64,000 bases of DNA from Pseudomonas yamanorum (GCF_900105735.1 NZ_LT629793.1:4774001-4838000), one strand, 5' to 3'. Shown: positions 20,126-30,302, numbered from the stretch's first letter. Numbers and translations are program-made. Notes: generated by a model not told the origin, from the letters alone.

Positions 20126-21168
20126 GGGTGTTCCTCCAGCAGGCGCCAGCGCAGTGTTTCACCGGCGCGCAGCGGGATAACGGTCAGCTCGCCAAACGGC
20201 AGGCTGGTGGGGGCGGTCCAGTCTTCACGGACCAGGGTAATGCGGTCGGTATTCGCCGGCAGGCCATAGAAACGCGGGCCGTTGAGGCTGGCGAACCCTT
20301 CAAGCTTGTCCAGGGCGTTACGTTGTTCGAACGCTTCGGCATACAACTCGATCGCCGCATACGCGGTGTAGCAACCGGCACAACCACACGCGGCTTCCTT
20401 GGCGTGTTGGGCGTGCGGTGCAGAGTCTGTGCCGAGGAAAAACTTCTCGTTGCCACTGGTGGCGGCATCGAGCAGCGCCACCTGGTGAGTGTTGCGCTTG
20501 AGAATCGGCAGGCAATAGAAGTGCGGCCGAATCCCGCCCACCAGCATGTGGTTGCGGTTGTACAACAGGTGATGCGCGGTGATGGTCGCGCCGACGTTGG
20601 CTGAAGCCTCGGTGACGAACTGCACGGCATCGGCGGTGGTGATGTGTTCGAACACGACCTTCAGGGTCGGGAACAGCTCGACCACACGACGCATGTGCTC
20701 GTCGATGAAGATCTTTTCACGATCGAATACATCGACATCGCCACGGGTGACTTCACCGTGGATCAGCAACGGCATGCCCACTTCCGCCATGGCTTCGATG
20801 GCCGGCAGGATCTTGTCGATACTGGTGACGCCGGAATCGGAGTTGGTGGTCGCCCCGGCCGGGTACAGCTTGGCGGCGTACACGAAACCACTGGCTTTAG
20901 CCTGGCGAATTTCTTCGGGCTGGGTGCGGTCGGTCAGGTACAGCACCATCAACGGCTCGAAGCGGCTACCGGCCGGCCGTGCAGCAAGAATGCGCTGGCG
21001 ATAGGCATCGGCTTCCGCGGCGTTACGCACCGGAGGTACCAGGTTAGGCATGATGATGGCGCGGCCAAACGTGCGCGCTACATCGGCCACGGTTTGGGGC
21101 AACGCAGCACCATCGCGAAGATGAATATGCCAGTCGTCGGGACGCAGCAGGGTCAGGCGGTCGGACAT
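20122..21168 (-). CDS. pyrC: Dihydroorotase
   Basis: A 348-residue class II dihydroorotase, zinc-dependent, in pyrimidine synthesis. The metal-binding HIHLRDG motif is at about residue 14, and the lysine-containing [15 protein letters not shown] segment, LLIHGEVT and FEHITT carry the other metal ligands. The start [16 protein letters not shown] is the family norm; the longer frame is rejected. It is cotranscribed with rnt. Confidence 0.96.
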   Translation of the reverse strand: MSDRLTLLRPDDWHIHLRDGAALPQTVADVARTFGRAIIMPNLVPPVRNAAEADAYRQRILAARPAGSRFEPLMVLYLTDRTQPEEIRQAKASGFVYAAKLYPAGATTNSDSGVTSIDKILPAIEAMAEVGMPLLIHGEVTRGDVDVFDREKIFIDEHMRRVVELFPTLKVVFEHITTADAVQFVTEASANVGATITAHHLLYNRNHMLVGGIRPHFYCLPILKRNTHQVALLDAATSGNEKFFLGTDSAPHAQHAKEAACGCAGCYTAYAAIELYAEAFEQRNALDKLEGFASLNGPRFYGLPANTDRITLVREDWTAPTSLPFGELTVIPLRAGETLRWRLLEEHP

Positions 21169-21324
21169 TGGGGATTCCAGGCGGGTCAATCTGGTGGGAA
21201 TGCTACCGGAAAAGACTCTTGCAGGCACTCGCTATCAAGTTTTGCAGGATACGACCGATATCCCTGGGTATGCCTTAACGATGTATGACGCCTTGATGTG
21301 TTGTAGAAACCAGTGGAGCCTCCC

Positions 21325-22233
21325 GTGCGCCAGCATTATCTAGCCCTGCTCAGTGTGTTCGCCAGCCTGCCCGCGATGGCCCTCACGTTCCAGACACGTC
21401 TGGAGAATATTGAGTGGAAAGTGGAGGGCGATAAGTTCGAGTGCCGCTTGAGCCAACCGATCACCGATTTCGGCTCGGGCGAGTTCGTGCGCCGTGCGGG
21501 CGAGCAGGCGACGTTTCGCCTGAAAGCCTTTAACGGTTCGTTAGGTGCCGGTTCCGCAACCCTGCTGGCGGCCGCTGCGCCGTGGCAGCCGGGGCGTGGT
21601 GATATCAATCTCGGCGCGGTGCGCGTCGGCAATGGTGATGTGCTGTTTAACAGCTCCCAGGCTCAGGCCGGGCGCTTGTTCACCGGCTTGCTCGAAGGTC
21701 GTAGCCCGACGGTGCGGCACTATGGGCGTGATGGCGGGTATTCCGAGATTCGCCTGTTGCCGGTGAAATTCAACAAGGCCTACAACGACTATCAGCTGTG
21801 CACCACCAAACTGCTGCCGATGAATTTCGAGCAGGTCAAACAGACCGAGGTGGGCTTCCCGGGGGGCGGAATCGAACTGGACGCGGCGGCCAAGAAAAAG
21901 CTCTCGGTGATTCTCGAGTTCATGAAAGCCGACCCGACGGTTAACCACATCGAGTTGAACGGCCACTCTGACAACAGCGGCAATCGCCTGACCAATCGTG
22001 ATGTCTCCCGGCGCCGTGCCTTGGCGGTGATGGACTACTTCAAGGCCAATGGCATCGATGAATCGCAGATCACCCTGCGGTTTCATGGTGAAAGCTACCC
22101 GTTGGCGCCGAACACCAGCCCGGCCAACCGGGCGAAAAACCGTCGGGTGAATATTCAACTTGAACGGGTGGCAGCCCCCGAGAAACCGGCGCCCCAAGCC
22201 AAAGCGCCAGGTAACGCTGCCGCCACCTCATAA
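21325..22233 (+). CDS. motY: Flagellar motor stator-associated protein with OmpA domain
   Basis: A 302-residue envelope protein. The GTG at 21325 was chosen because GGAG lies 6 bases upstream and the product begins with a signal peptide (VRQHYLALLSVFASLPAMA); another GTG 12 bases earlier is possible. The N-terminal half matches MotY; the C-terminal OmpA-like peptidoglycan-binding domain shows IELNGHSDNSGNR and RRRALAVMDYF with NRRVNI. MotY forms the T-ring that stabilises stators in the Pseudomonas motor. It lies divergent from pyrC and upstream of argG, as in P. aeruginosa. Confidence 0.88.
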   Translation: MRQHYLALLSVFASLPAMALTFQTRLENIEWKVEGDKFECRLSQPITDFGSGEFVRRAGEQATFRLKAFNGSLGAGSATLLAAAAPWQPGRGDINLGAVRVGNGDVLFNSSQAQAGRLFTGLLEGRSPTVRHYGRDGGYSEIRLLPVKFNKAYNDYQLCTTKLLPMNFEQVKQTEVGFPGGGIELDAAAKKKLSVILEFMKADPTVNHIELNGHSDNSGNRLTNRDVSRRRALAVMDYFKANGIDESQITLRFHGESYPLAPNTSPANRAKNRRVNIQLERVAAPEKPAPQAKAPGNAAATS

Positions 22234-22266
22234 GGTGCGGCGTTTCGTCGCTCGCTCGACATAATC

Positions 22267-22308
22267 TGTCGCTTTATCTTCATTTGCTGTCGCGCCTCTG
22301 TAATTTCA
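22267..22308. promoter_or_regulatory. ArgR operator (two 21-bp direct half-sites) before argG
   Basis: TGTCGC occurs at 22267 and again exactly 21 bp later at 22288. The second copy reads TGTCGC-N8-AA and the first has one mismatch in the AA. This is the arrangement described for Pseudomonas ArgR. It ends about 54 bp before the argG start, so it probably covers the promoter. Confidence 0.7.
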
Positions 22309-22362
22309 CGGTTTTGGTCGGTAGAATCGACGCCTTTCCGTACAACCCCGTGGAGTGATGGC

Positions 22363-23580
22363 ATGGCCGACGTAAACAAGGTCGTTCTCGCGTATTCCGG
22401 CGGCCTGGACACTTCGGTGATCCTCAAGTGGCTGCAGGATACTTATAACTGTGAAGTGGTGACCTTCACCGCTGACCTGGGTCAGGGCGAAGAGGTCGAA
22501 CCTGCACGTGCCAAGGCGCAAGCCATGGGCGTGAAAGAGATCTACATTGACGACCTGCGCGAAGAGTTCGTCCGCGATTTCGTTTTCCCGATGTTTCGCG
22601 CCAACACCGTCTACGAAGGTGAGTACCTGCTGGGTACTTCCATCGCACGTCCGCTGATCGCCAAGCGCTTGATCGAAATCGCCAACGAAACCGGCGCTGA
22701 CGCCATTTCCCATGGCGCCACCGGCAAGGGCAACGACCAAGTGCGTTTCGAGCTGGGCGCCTATGCCTTGAAGCCAGGCGTAAAAGTCATTGCTCCGTGG
22801 CGTGAATGGGACCTGCTGTCCCGTGAAAAGCTGATGGACTACGCTGAAAAGCACGCTATCCCGATCGAGCGTCACGGCAAGAAGAAGTCCCCGTACTCGA
22901 TGGATGCCAACTTGCTGCACATCTCCTATGAAGGCGGCGTGCTGGAAGACACCTGGACCGAGCACGAAGAAGACATGTGGAAGTGGACCGTCTCCCCGGA
23001 GAACGCTCCTGACAAGGCCCAGTACCTGGAACTGACCTACCGCAACGGCGACATCGTCGCGCTGGACGGCGTCGAAATGACCCCGGCCACCGTCTTGGCG
23101 ACCCTGAACCGTATCGGTGGCGAACACGGTATCGGCCGCCTCGACATCGTCGAGAACCGTTACGTGGGCATGAAGTCCCGTGGTTGCTACGAGACCCCTG
23201 GCGGCACCATCATGCTGCGCGCTCACCGCGCCATCGAGTCCATCACCCTGGACCGTGAAGTGGCTCACCTCAAAGACGAGCTGATGCCCAAGTACGCCAG
23301 CCTGATCTACACCGGCTACTGGTGGAGCCCGGAGCGTCTGATGCTGCAACAGATGATCGACGCTTCCCAGGTCCACGTGAACGGTGTTGTGCGCCTGAAA
23401 CTGTACAAGGGCAACGTGATCGTGACCGGTCGCAAGTCCGACGAGTCGCTGTTCGACGCCAATATCGCCACCTTCGAAGAAGATGGCGGCGCGTACAACC
23501 AGGCAGACGCGGCAGGCTTCATCAAGCTCAACGCATTGCGCATGCGCATTGCGGCCAACAAAGGTCGCAAGTTGTTCTGA
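22363..23580 (+). CDS. argG: Argininosuccinate synthase
   Basis: A 405-residue enzyme joining citrulline and aspartate with ATP. The PP-loop [16 protein letters not shown] is at about residue 8; [13 protein letters not shown] and the [13 protein letters not shown] stretch are family signatures. It uses the citrulline made by ArgF, encoded at 13669-14589. GTGGAGTGATGGC places a Shine-Dalgarno 7 bases before the ATG. An ArgR-type repeat lies upstream. Confidence 0.97.
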   Translation: MADVNKVVLAYSGGLDTSVILKWLQDTYNCEVVTFTADLGQGEEVEPARAKAQAMGVKEIYIDDLREEFVRDFVFPMFRANTVYEGEYLLGTSIARPLIAKRLIEIANETGADAISHGATGKGNDQVRFELGAYALKPGVKVIAPWREWDLLSREKLMDYAEKHAIPIERHGKKKSPYSMDANLLHISYEGGVLEDTWTEHEEDMWKWTVSPENAPDKAQYLELTYRNGDIVALDGVEMTPATVLATLNRIGGEHGIGRLDIVENRYVGMKSRGCYETPGGTIMLRAHRAIESITLDREVAHLKDELMPKYASLIYTGYWWSPERLMLQQMIDASQVHVNGVVRLKLYKGNVIVTGRKSDESLFDANIATFEEDGGAYNQADAAGFIKLNALRMRIAANKGRKLF

Positions 23581-23600
23581 GTGTTTTAAGTTGCAATGAA

Positions 23601-23630
23601 AAATGGCCCCGTTAGGGGCCATTTTTTTTT
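23601..23630 (+). terminator. Intrinsic terminator after argG
   Basis: AATGGCCCC/GGGGCCATT hairpin with a GTTA loop and a run of ten T, 20 bp after the argG stop. Confidence 0.95.
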
Positions 23631-24237
23631 GGCTGAAAATACACCTGGAATCCTTAGGGGCGATGCGGTGTTTATTGTTCAGTTCAACAACAGCCCTGTG
23701 TCTAAGGCGGTGGTGTGGAGTGTTTATGTTTTTACGGGGGCAATGTTTATTAATTTCGCTCGATAAGTGGTGCATTGTTGAAAGTGGGTTTTTTTCTTGT
23801 GTTCAGGAACTATGTACTACAGAAATTTCACTCAGAAATGTACCGCGAACATGTCAGATGCTGACATGCCTGTAGGATTTATGGAGCGTTATTAATTATG
23901 TCGAATGGAACTTTTAAAAAGTGCCTTTCAGCCCGTGTTCACAGGTCTTCTGATAAGGCACAAGGGGCATTTCCTGAAACTTGTGTGCGGCACGTTTACC
24001 CCGCCCCCCGTAATCCTGGGAATTTTCACTCAAAATATGTTTGTACTCGGAAAGTTCTGAAAGCCTCAACAAAACTGGACACCTCCACACTGGCGTTTTT
24101 TTGTAGGCTAAATCCTATGTCTTTGTGGGTTGGGTCTCTGCTTGCTGTTGCTTGGGGGGGAGCGCTATGCCAAGCGGGAAACGACTAGGCTATTGTGCTT
24201 GCTCTTAATAATTCGAACAGCGAAATTGGACTTGCCC
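23631..24237. other. AT-rich intergenic region before the response regulator
   Basis: About 600 bp with clearly lower G+C than both flanks and no recognised gene. A 96-codon frame at 23898-24188 has no recognisable features. The segment probably contains the response-regulator promoter. Poly-T and poly-A runs (for example near 23788 and 24098) are unusual for this genome and hint at foreign or regulatory DNA. Confidence 0.5.
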
Positions 24238-24870
24238 ATGAATAAAGTGCTGATCGTGGATGATCATCCCGTCATTCGTCTTGCTGTGCGTATGCTAATG
24301 GAACGTCATAGTTATGAGGTCGTTGCCGAGACCGATAACGGTGTCGATGCCTTGCAACTTGCACGGGAGCATATGCCGGACATAGTCATACTGGATATTG
24401 GAATTCCCAAACTCGATGGCCTGGAAGTTATATGCCGGCTGTCATCTACCAAGCAGGCCCATCCCTTCAAAGTGCTGGTGCTGACGTCCCAGGCGCCCGG
24501 TCATTTCTCCATGCGGTGCATGCAGGCGGGCGCCGCTGGCTACGTGTGCAAGCAGCAGGACCTCACCGAGCTATTGAGCGCGGTCAAGGCGGTGCTGTGT
24601 GGATACAGCTACTTCCCCAACCAGGCGCTGAACTCGGTGCGCTCCACAATGGGAAACGCCAGCGAAGCGGACATGGTCGAGCGCTTGTCCGGCCGGGAGA
24701 TGATGGTGCTGCAGCAACTGGCCCGCGGTAAAACCAACAAGGAGATCGCCGATGGCATGTTCCTGAGCAACAAAACCGTGAGCACCTACAAGACGCGCTT
24801 GCTGCTCAAGCTCAACGCACGCTCCCTGGTGGACTTGATCGAGCTGGCCCAGCGTAACGGGTTGGTATAG
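24238..24870 (+). CDS. NarL/LuxR-type response regulator
   Basis: A 210-residue two-component transcription factor. The receiver has the acidic pair in VDDHP (residues 8-9), phospho-acceptor Asp53 in VILDIGIPKLDG and the conserved Lys in AAGYVCKQ. The DNA-binding domain begins LSGREMMVLQQLARGKTNKEIADGMFLSNKTVSTYKTR, a LuxR helix-turn-helix, ending at residue 210. It resembles the BvgA/RocA/EvgA group. No histidine kinase is adjacent, so its partner and targets are unknown. Start ATG at 24238; an A-rich stretch rather than a strong Shine-Dalgarno precedes it. Confidence 0.9.
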   Translation: MNKVLIVDDHPVIRLAVRMLMERHSYEVVAETDNGVDALQLAREHMPDIVILDIGIPKLDGLEVICRLSSTKQAHPFKVLVLTSQAPGHFSMRCMQAGAAGYVCKQQDLTELLSAVKAVLCGYSYFPNQALNSVRSTMGNASEADMVERLSGREMMVLQQLARGKTNKEIADGMFLSNKTVSTYKTRLLLKLNARSLVDLIELAQRNGLV

Positions 24871-24897
24871 GCCGGCCGCACACTTACATGCAGTCAG

Positions 24898-24930
24898 AAA
24901 AAAGCCTCCGTAAGGGAGGCTTCTGTTTTT
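24898..24930. terminator. Bidirectional terminator between the response regulator and the PA3496-like gene
   Basis: AAAAAGCCTCC pairs with GGGAGGCTT around GTAA and is followed by CTGTTTTT. It lies between convergent genes. Confidence 0.8.
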
Positions 24931-24941
24931 CGTTGGGTCGA

Positions 24942-25127
24942 TTAGAGATCGAAGTCGTAATCGGCCAACTGTTTTTGCAGGCGCCGCTCTTCCAGAAGGT
25001 TGTCGATGGTGCGGCGTTTGCTCAAATTGGTCTTGGCCACCTCTACCGGTGTTTCTGCTGCCTCATCGTCGGATTCAGCGCCAACAACGTCGTCTTCTAC
25101 ATCCAGTTGTTCTTTGCCAGTGCTCAT
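24942..25127 (-). CDS. Small acidic PA3496-like protein
   Basis: A 61-residue protein, MSTGKEQLDVEDDVVGAESDDEAAE at the N terminus and KRRTIDNLLEERRLQKQLADYDFDL at the C terminus. The acidic, disordered first half and the basic helical second half match the small conserved family next to nth in Pseudomonas (PA3496 in PAO1). No function is established that I can state. GGAGTTAACCTT precedes the ATG. Confidence 0.75.
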   Translation of the reverse strand: MSTGKEQLDVEDDVVGAESDDEAAETPVEVAKTNLSKRRTIDNLLEERRLQKQLADYDFDL

Positions 25128-25234
25128 AAGGTTAACTCCAGGCTAAGACTGCCGTTGGCGCTCCTTATAACGATAATCTTGAGCCTGGTAAAAAAGATTT
25201 TTTCAATCGACTCATCAATAAAAGCAATGATGGC

Positions 25235-25873
25235 TCAATCGTCGGAAGTCTTTTCCTTGTATTCACACAGGTCTTCTATGCGGCAACTGCCACAGCGCGG
25301 CTTGCGAGCCTGGCAGACATAGCGGCCGTGAAGGATCAGCCAGTGATGTGAATCCAGCAGATAGGGCTTGGGCACAAACTTCATCAGTTGTTTTTCCACC
25401 TCCACCACATTCTTTCCGCGGGCAATCCCGGTGCGGTTGCTGACCCGAAAGATGTGCGTGTCCACCGCCATGGTCAGTTGGCGAAATGCCGTATTGAGCA
25501 CCACATTGGCAGTTTTACGGCCTACGCCCGGGAGGGCTTCCAAGGCTTCCCGAGTCTGCGGCACTTCGCTGCCGTGCAACTCCACCAGCAGCCGACAGGT
25601 CTCGATGACATTCTTCGCCTTGCTGTTGTACAGGCCGATGGTCTTGATGTATTCGGACAACCCTTCAACGCCAAGCGCGTAGATTGCCTCGGGAGTATTG
25701 GCCACGGGGTACAACTTGGCAGTGGCCTTGTTGACGCCAACGTCTGTGGACTGGGCCGAAAGAATCACGGCGATCAGCAGCTCGAACGGCGAGGAATAGG
25801 CCAGCTCGGTTTTCGGTTCCGGGTTGTCTTCGTGAAGCCGACGGAAAATTTCCAGGCGTTTTGCGGCGTTCAT
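25235..25873 (-). CDS. nth: Endonuclease III
   Basis: A 212-residue DNA glycosylase/AP lyase that removes oxidised pyrimidines. The helix-hairpin-helix ALPGVGRKTANVVL carries the catalytic Lys, and the catalytic Asp is in VDTHIFRVSNR. The [4Fe-4S] cluster cysteines follow C-x6-C-x2-C-x5-C in CQARKPRCGSCRIEDLC. Its ATG overlaps the stop of the small membrane-protein gene as ATGA, so rnfB-small ORF-nth form one operon, the order also seen at rnf-nth loci. Confidence 0.96.
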   Translation of the reverse strand: MNAAKRLEIFRRLHEDNPEPKTELAYSSPFELLIAVILSAQSTDVGVNKATAKLYPVANTPEAIYALGVEGLSEYIKTIGLYNSKAKNVIETCRLLVELHGSEVPQTREALEALPGVGRKTANVVLNTAFRQLTMAVDTHIFRVSNRTGIARGKNVVEVEKQLMKFVPKPYLLDSHHWLILHGRYVCQARKPRCGSCRIEDLCEYKEKTSDD

Positions 25874-26013
25874 GGGGCGAGCGGTTCCTTGCAGACAGTC
25901 AGTGTGGTTACGAAAAACGGGCCCAATAACCCGAGCAGGATAAACGCGGCGGGCACCAGCAGTACACGCTTCATCACGTGCGGCCGGTGCTCAAGGGGTT
26001 CAAGTGCGGGCAT
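25870..26013 (-). CDS. Small single-pass membrane protein between rnfB and nth
   Basis: A 47-residue product, [20 protein letters not shown] followed by a hydrophobic segment [19 protein letters not shown]. The start at 26013 overlaps the rnfB stop by 14 bases and has GGTGGGG upstream; a second Met 13 codons later is a possible alternative. Its stop overlaps the nth start. One membrane helix with a short tail containing Cys is predicted. It is a plausible real gene because of tight coupling on both sides; its function is unknown. Confidence 0.55.
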   Translation of the reverse strand: MPALEPLEHRPHVMKRVLLVPAAFILLGLLGPFFVTTLTVCKEPLAP

Positions 26014-26824
26014 CGGACCCCACCAGCGCCGCAAGCGCCTGCTCTGCTGTTTCGAAATGCTGTTGCAGGACAATCAACTGCGACTGCTGTTCAAAGGTCG
26101 GCGGGTGGCCGAAAGCTTTCAGGGATTTGTGCAATTGGGCACGGCTCATGGCCAGATGGATCTTGGCCTTCTTCAAGGCAGCGTCCATCGCGGCGGCTTT
26201 TTGTGCACGAACCCGCTCAATGGCGGCCTGGACCGGGTTCTCCGAGGCTGCAGCCACCGGGGCGGCGCGCTTGGTGCGTGCCAGGCGTTCGGCGAGTTTC
26301 TGTTCCTCTTCGCGTTGCAGCCGCGTGTTGCGCTGTTCAAACCGCCGCCGGGCCCGATCGCGTTTGAGGTTGCGTGCCTGGCGCTCATGATCACTGGATG
26401 CCAGTCCGCCGACAATCGGCACCACCGTGGTCAACGGACGCATTTCGATGCAATCAACCGGGCAGGGTGCCACACACAGGTCGCAGCCTGTGCACTCGTC
26501 GATAATCACCGTGTGCATCAATTTGGCAGCACCAACAATAGCGTCCACTGGGCAGGCCTGGATGCATTTGGTACAGCCGATGCACTCCGCTTCACGGATA
26601 AACGCGATCTGCGCGGGCGCCTCGCCTCGGGACGTGTCCAGTTCCAGCACCGGGAGCTTCAACAGGTGTGCCAGGCCTGCGATGGTTTCCTGGCCGCCCG
26701 GAGGGCACTTGTTGATCGCCTCGCCTTGGGCAATGCCTTCTGCGTAGGGCTTGCAGCCAGGATGCCCACATTTGCCACATTGGGTTTGTGGCAGCAGGGC
26801 GTCGATACGTTGAATCAGGCTCAT
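26000..26824 (-). CDS. rsxB: RnfB/RsxB-like ferredoxin without membrane anchor, extended C terminus
   Basis: A 274-residue iron-sulfur protein. It begins [31 protein letters not shown], the [4Fe-4S] domain of RnfB, but lacks the N-terminal membrane helix that normally precedes this. Two ferredoxin-type [4Fe-4S] motifs follow ([15 protein letters not shown] and [17 protein letters not shown]). The last ~130 residues are charged, Ala/Arg-rich and probably helical. No other rnf genes are present beside it. It may have become a soluble electron carrier; the start was fixed by the absence of any upstream in-frame Met. Confidence 0.82.
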   Translation of the reverse strand: MSLIQRIDALLPQTQCGKCGHPGCKPYAEGIAQGEAINKCPPGGQETIAGLAHLLKLPVLELDTSRGEAPAQIAFIREAECIGCTKCIQACPVDAIVGAAKLMHTVIIDECTGCDLCVAPCPVDCIEMRPLTTVVPIVGGLASSDHERQARNLKRDRARRRFEQRNTRLQREEEQKLAERLARTKRAAPVAAASENPVQAAIERVRAQKAAAMDAALKKAKIHLAMSRAQLHKSLKAFGHPPTFEQQSQLIVLQQHFETAEQALAALVGSDART

Positions 26825-26930
26825 GGTTTGATCATTGCGTTGGAACCCGGAAAAGCCACAGCCAACAACGGGCCGACAGCAAACAGAATCCGATTATCCG
26901 GCAAGCGAGGAGGGGGTACTAGCTGAAACC

Positions 26931-26954
26931 GCCCCATAGCCGAGACCATGGGGC
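26931..26954 (-). terminator. Hairpin after metG
   Basis: GCCCCAT pairs with ATGGGGC 13 bp past the metG stop. The T-tract on the minus strand is short, so termination strength is uncertain. Confidence 0.4.
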
Positions 26955-26966
26955 AGTTAGCCGTTG

Positions 26967-29018
26967 TTACTTGATGCGCTGACCCGGCTTGGCGCCGCTG
27001 TCCGGGCTCAACAGGTAGATCTCTTCACCGCCAGGGCCGGCCGCCATCACCATGCCCTCGGAGATACCGAACTTCATTTTCCGTGGCTTGAGGTTGGCGA
27101 TCATCATGGTCAGGCGACCATCGAGCTTGGACGGATCCGGATAGGCACTCTTGATCCCGGAGAACACGTTGCGTTGCTCGTCACCGATGTCCAGAGTCAA
27201 GCGCAGCAGCTTGTCAGCGCCTTCCACGGCTTCGGCCTTGATGATCAGGGCCACCCGCAGGTCCACCGCAGCGAAGGCGTCGAAGTCGATTTCTGGCGAC
27301 AGCGGATCTTTCGCCAGCTCGCCATTGCCCGCAGGTGCTGCATCGCCGGTGTCAGTCTTGCTGGCCTCGAGGTCTTCTTTCGAAGCATCGGTCATGGCCT
27401 GGACTTTTACCGGATCGATACGGGTCATCAGCGGCTTGAACTCATTCAACTGATGGTTGCTGAGCAAGGTCGCGTGGTCGTTCCAGGTCAGCGGCGGCAC
27501 GTTGAGGAACGCCTCGGCGTCGGCTGCCAGCAGTGGCAGTACCGGCTTGAGGAAGATCACCAACTGGCGGAACAGGTTGACGCCTGTGGCGCAGATTGCC
27601 TGGACTTCAGCTTGCTTGCCTTCCTGCTTGTTCAGCGACCACGGCGCCTTGTCGGCGATCCAGGCGTTGGCACGGTCGGCCAGGCCCATGATCTCGCGCA
27701 TGGCGCGGGCAAAGTCGCGGGCTTCATAGGCGTCGGCGATGCTCGGGGCAGCGGCCAGGAACGCGTCGGTCAGCTCCGGCGCGGCGTTTTCCGCCACCAG
27801 CACACCGGCGTTGCCCTTGTGGATAAACCCGGCGCAACGGCTGGCGATGTTGACGACTTTGCCCACCAGGTCCGAGTTGACCTTCTGTACGAAGTCTTCC
27901 AGGTTCAGGTCCAGGTCGTCGACGCCACGGCCCAGTTTGGAGGCGTAGTAGTAGCGCAGGTATTCCGGCGACAGGTGGTCCAGGTAGGTGCGCGCCTTGA
28001 TAAAGGTGCCACGGGACTTGGACATCTTCTGGCCATTGACCGTCAGGTAGCCGTGTACCGCGATGCCGGTCGGCTTGCGGTAGCCCGAACCTTCGAGCAT
28101 CGCCGGCCAGAACAGCGCGTGGAAGTTGACGATGTCCTTGCCGATGAAGTGATACAGCTCGGCAGTGGAGTCCTTGGCCCAGAACGCGTCGAAGTCCAGC
28201 TCCGGCGTGCGGTCGCACAGGTTTTTGAAGCTGGCCATGTAGCCAATCGGCGCGTCCAGCCATACGTAGAAGTACTTGCCTGGCTCACCCGGGATTTCAA
28301 AACCGAAGTACGGCGCATCGCGGGAGATGTCCCACTGCTGCAGGCCGGCGTCCAGCCATTCGGCGATCTTGTTTGCCACGGCGTCCTGCAGGGTGCCGCT
28401 GCGGGTCCAGGTTTGCAGCATCTGCTGGAAATCCGGGAGCTTGAAGAAGAAGTGCTGGGAATCCTTGAGCACCGGGGTGGCGCCAGAGATCGCCGACTTC
28501 GGATCCTTCAGGTCGGTAGGCGCGTAGGTGGCGCCGCATTTCTCGCAGTTGTCGCCGTACTGGTCCTCAGTGCCGCATTTCGGGCAGGTGCCCTTGATGA
28601 AGCGGTCGGCCAGGAACATTTTCTTTTCCGGGTCGAAATACTGGGTGATCGAACGCGTGGCAATGTGCCCGGCGTCTTTGAGGCGCAGGTAGATCTGGCT
28701 CGACAGCTCGCGGTTTTCTTCGGAGTGGGTCGAGTGGAAGTTATCGAAATCCACCAGGAACTCGGCAAAGTCGGCGCTGTGTTCAGCCTGGACGTTGGCG
28801 ATCAGTTGTTCCGGGGTGATGCCTTCCTTCTCGGCGCGCAACATGATGGCCGAACCGTGGGCGTCGTCCGCGCAGACATAAATGCATTGATTGCCGCGAT
28901 GCTTCTGGAAGCGCACCCACATATCGGTCTGGATGTACTCAAGCATATGGCCAAGGTGGATAGAACCATTGGCATAGGGCAGGGCGCTGGTGACGAGGAT
29001 CTTGCGTGGCTCGGACAT
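26967..29018 (-). CDS. metG: Methionine-tRNA ligase
   Basis: A 683-residue class I aminoacyl-tRNA synthetase. The HIGH-type motif is in [11 protein letters not shown], zinc-binding cysteines are in [18 protein letters not shown], and the KMSKS loop is in [11 protein letters not shown]-terminal tRNA-binding (EMAP-like) domain begins near [15 protein letters not shown] (about residue 580). This is the full two-domain form typical of gamma-proteobacteria. It is divergent from apbC, with about 170 bp between starts. Confidence 0.97.
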   Translation of the reverse strand: MSEPRKILVTSALPYANGSIHLGHMLEYIQTDMWVRFQKHRGNQCIYVCADDAHGSAIMLRAEKEGITPEQLIANVQAEHSADFAEFLVDFDNFHSTHSEENRELSSQIYLRLKDAGHIATRSITQYFDPEKKMFLADRFIKGTCPKCGTEDQYGDNCEKCGATYAPTDLKDPKSAISGATPVLKDSQHFFFKLPDFQQMLQTWTRSGTLQDAVANKIAEWLDAGLQQWDISRDAPYFGFEIPGEPGKYFYVWLDAPIGYMASFKNLCDRTPELDFDAFWAKDSTAELYHFIGKDIVNFHALFWPAMLEGSGYRKPTGIAVHGYLTVNGQKMSKSRGTFIKARTYLDHLSPEYLRYYYASKLGRGVDDLDLNLEDFVQKVNSDLVGKVVNIASRCAGFIHKGNAGVLVAENAAPELTDAFLAAAPSIADAYEARDFARAMREIMGLADRANAWIADKAPWSLNKQEGKQAEVQAICATGVNLFRQLVIFLKPVLPLLAADAEAFLNVPPLTWNDHATLLSNHQLNEFKPLMTRIDPVKVQAMTDASKEDLEASKTDTGDAAPAGNGELAKDPLSPEIDFDAFAAVDLRVALIIKAEAVEGADKLLRLTLDIGDEQRNVFSGIKSAYPDPSKLDGRLTMMIANLKPRKMKFGISEGMVMAAGPGGEEIYLLSPDSGAKPGQRIK

Positions 29019-29190
29019 GGGGCTCGGCTACTTGATGAAACGGAGGTCGGCCACTATAAAGCGCCGGGAAATTTATTTCACCCCGTGCGGCTGTTTCAGG
29101 ATTTTCCCGACGGCCGAAAGCGTGCCGCTAAGACGCTGGAACGGTTAGGATAGCCGCCTGTTTTAGTCAGTCTTTTTTCGGGAGTAGCCC

Positions 29191-30285
29191 ATGAGCGCCG
29201 TCAATCGCGCAGCGGTGGAAGCCGTTCTTCGCCAATACACCGACCCCTACCTGAACCAGGACCCGGTCAGCGCCGGGTGCGTACGCGCCATCGACGTGCA
29301 AGGTGACAAGGTTTCGGTCCAGCTTGAGCTGGGCTATGCCGCCGGGCTGTTCAAGAGCGGCTGGGCGCAGATGCTGCAAATGGCCATCGAAGGCCTGGAC
29401 GGCGTCAGCTCGGCCAAGGTCGACATCCAGTGCGTGATCGCCGCGCACAAGGCCCAGGCGCAGATCCCGGGCCTGGCCAACGTCAAGAACGTGGTGGCCG
29501 TGGCCTCCGGCAAGGGCGGCGTGGGCAAATCCACCACCGCCGCCAACCTGGCCCTGGCCCTGGCCCGCGACGGCGCGCGCGTCGGGATTCTCGACGCTGA
29601 CATCTACGGCCCGAGCCAGGGCGTGATGTTCGGTATCGCTGAAGGCACCCGGCCGAAGATCAAGGACCAGAAGTGGTTCGTGCCGATCGAGTCCCATGGC
29701 GTGGAAGTGATGTCCATGGCCTTCCTGACCGACGACAACACGCCGATGGTCTGGCGCGGCCCGATGGTTTCCGGTGCATTGCTGCAACTGGTCACCCAGA
29801 CCGATTGGGGCAACCTGGACTACCTGGTGATCGACATGCCACCAGGCACCGGCGATATCCAGCTGACCCTGGCGCAGAAAGTGCCGGTGGCCGGCGCGGT
29901 GATCGTCACCACGCCGCAGGACCTGGCGCTGCTGGATGCCCGCAAGGGCGTGGAGATGTTCCGCAAGGTCAACATTCCGGTACTGGGCGTTGTGGAAAAT
30001 ATGGCGGTGCACATCTGCTCCAACTGCGGCCACGCCGAGCATCTGTTCGGTGAAGGCGGCGGCGAGAAGCTGGCGACCCAGTACGGGGTTGAACTGCTGG
30101 CGTCGTTGCCGCTGTCGATGGGGATTCGAGAGCAGGCTGACGGTGGCAAGCCGACGGTGGTTGCCGAGCCCGATGGTCAGATTGCCATGGTTTACCAGGA
30201 GCTGGCCCGCCACGTAGGTGCGCGGATCGTACTTCAGGAAGCTGAGGCCCAGGCGATGCCGACCATCACTGTCAGCGACGACTGA
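29191..30285 (+). CDS. apbC: Iron-sulfur cluster carrier protein ApbC/Mrp
   Basis: A 364-residue P-loop ATPase that assembles and transfers Fe-S clusters. It starts with a DUF59/MIP18-like domain (about residues 1-85). Then follow the deviant Walker A VASGKGGVGKSTTAANLALA, DADIYGPSQGVMFG and the C-x2-C cluster-binding motif in HICSNCGHAEH. GGGAG lies 9 bases before the ATG. It is divergent from metG, as is common in Pseudomonas. Confidence 0.95.
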   Translation: MSAVNRAAVEAVLRQYTDPYLNQDPVSAGCVRAIDVQGDKVSVQLELGYAAGLFKSGWAQMLQMAIEGLDGVSSAKVDIQCVIAAHKAQAQIPGLANVKNVVAVASGKGGVGKSTTAANLALALARDGARVGILDADIYGPSQGVMFGIAEGTRPKIKDQKWFVPIESHGVEVMSMAFLTDDNTPMVWRGPMVSGALLQLVTQTDWGNLDYLVIDMPPGTGDIQLTLAQKVPVAGAVIVTTPQDLALLDARKGVEMFRKVNIPVLGVVENMAVHICSNCGHAEHLFGEGGGEKLATQYGVELLASLPLSMGIREQADGGKPTVVAEPDGQIAMVYQELARHVGARIVLQEAEAQAMPTITVSDD

Positions 30286-30302
30286 TCCACCTGACGGGAA
30301 AG

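Noticed and set aside
23898..24188. 96-codon frame between argG and the response regulator
   Set aside because: No recognisable domain, and a Cys/Arg-scattered composition. It may be chance in AT-rich sequence.
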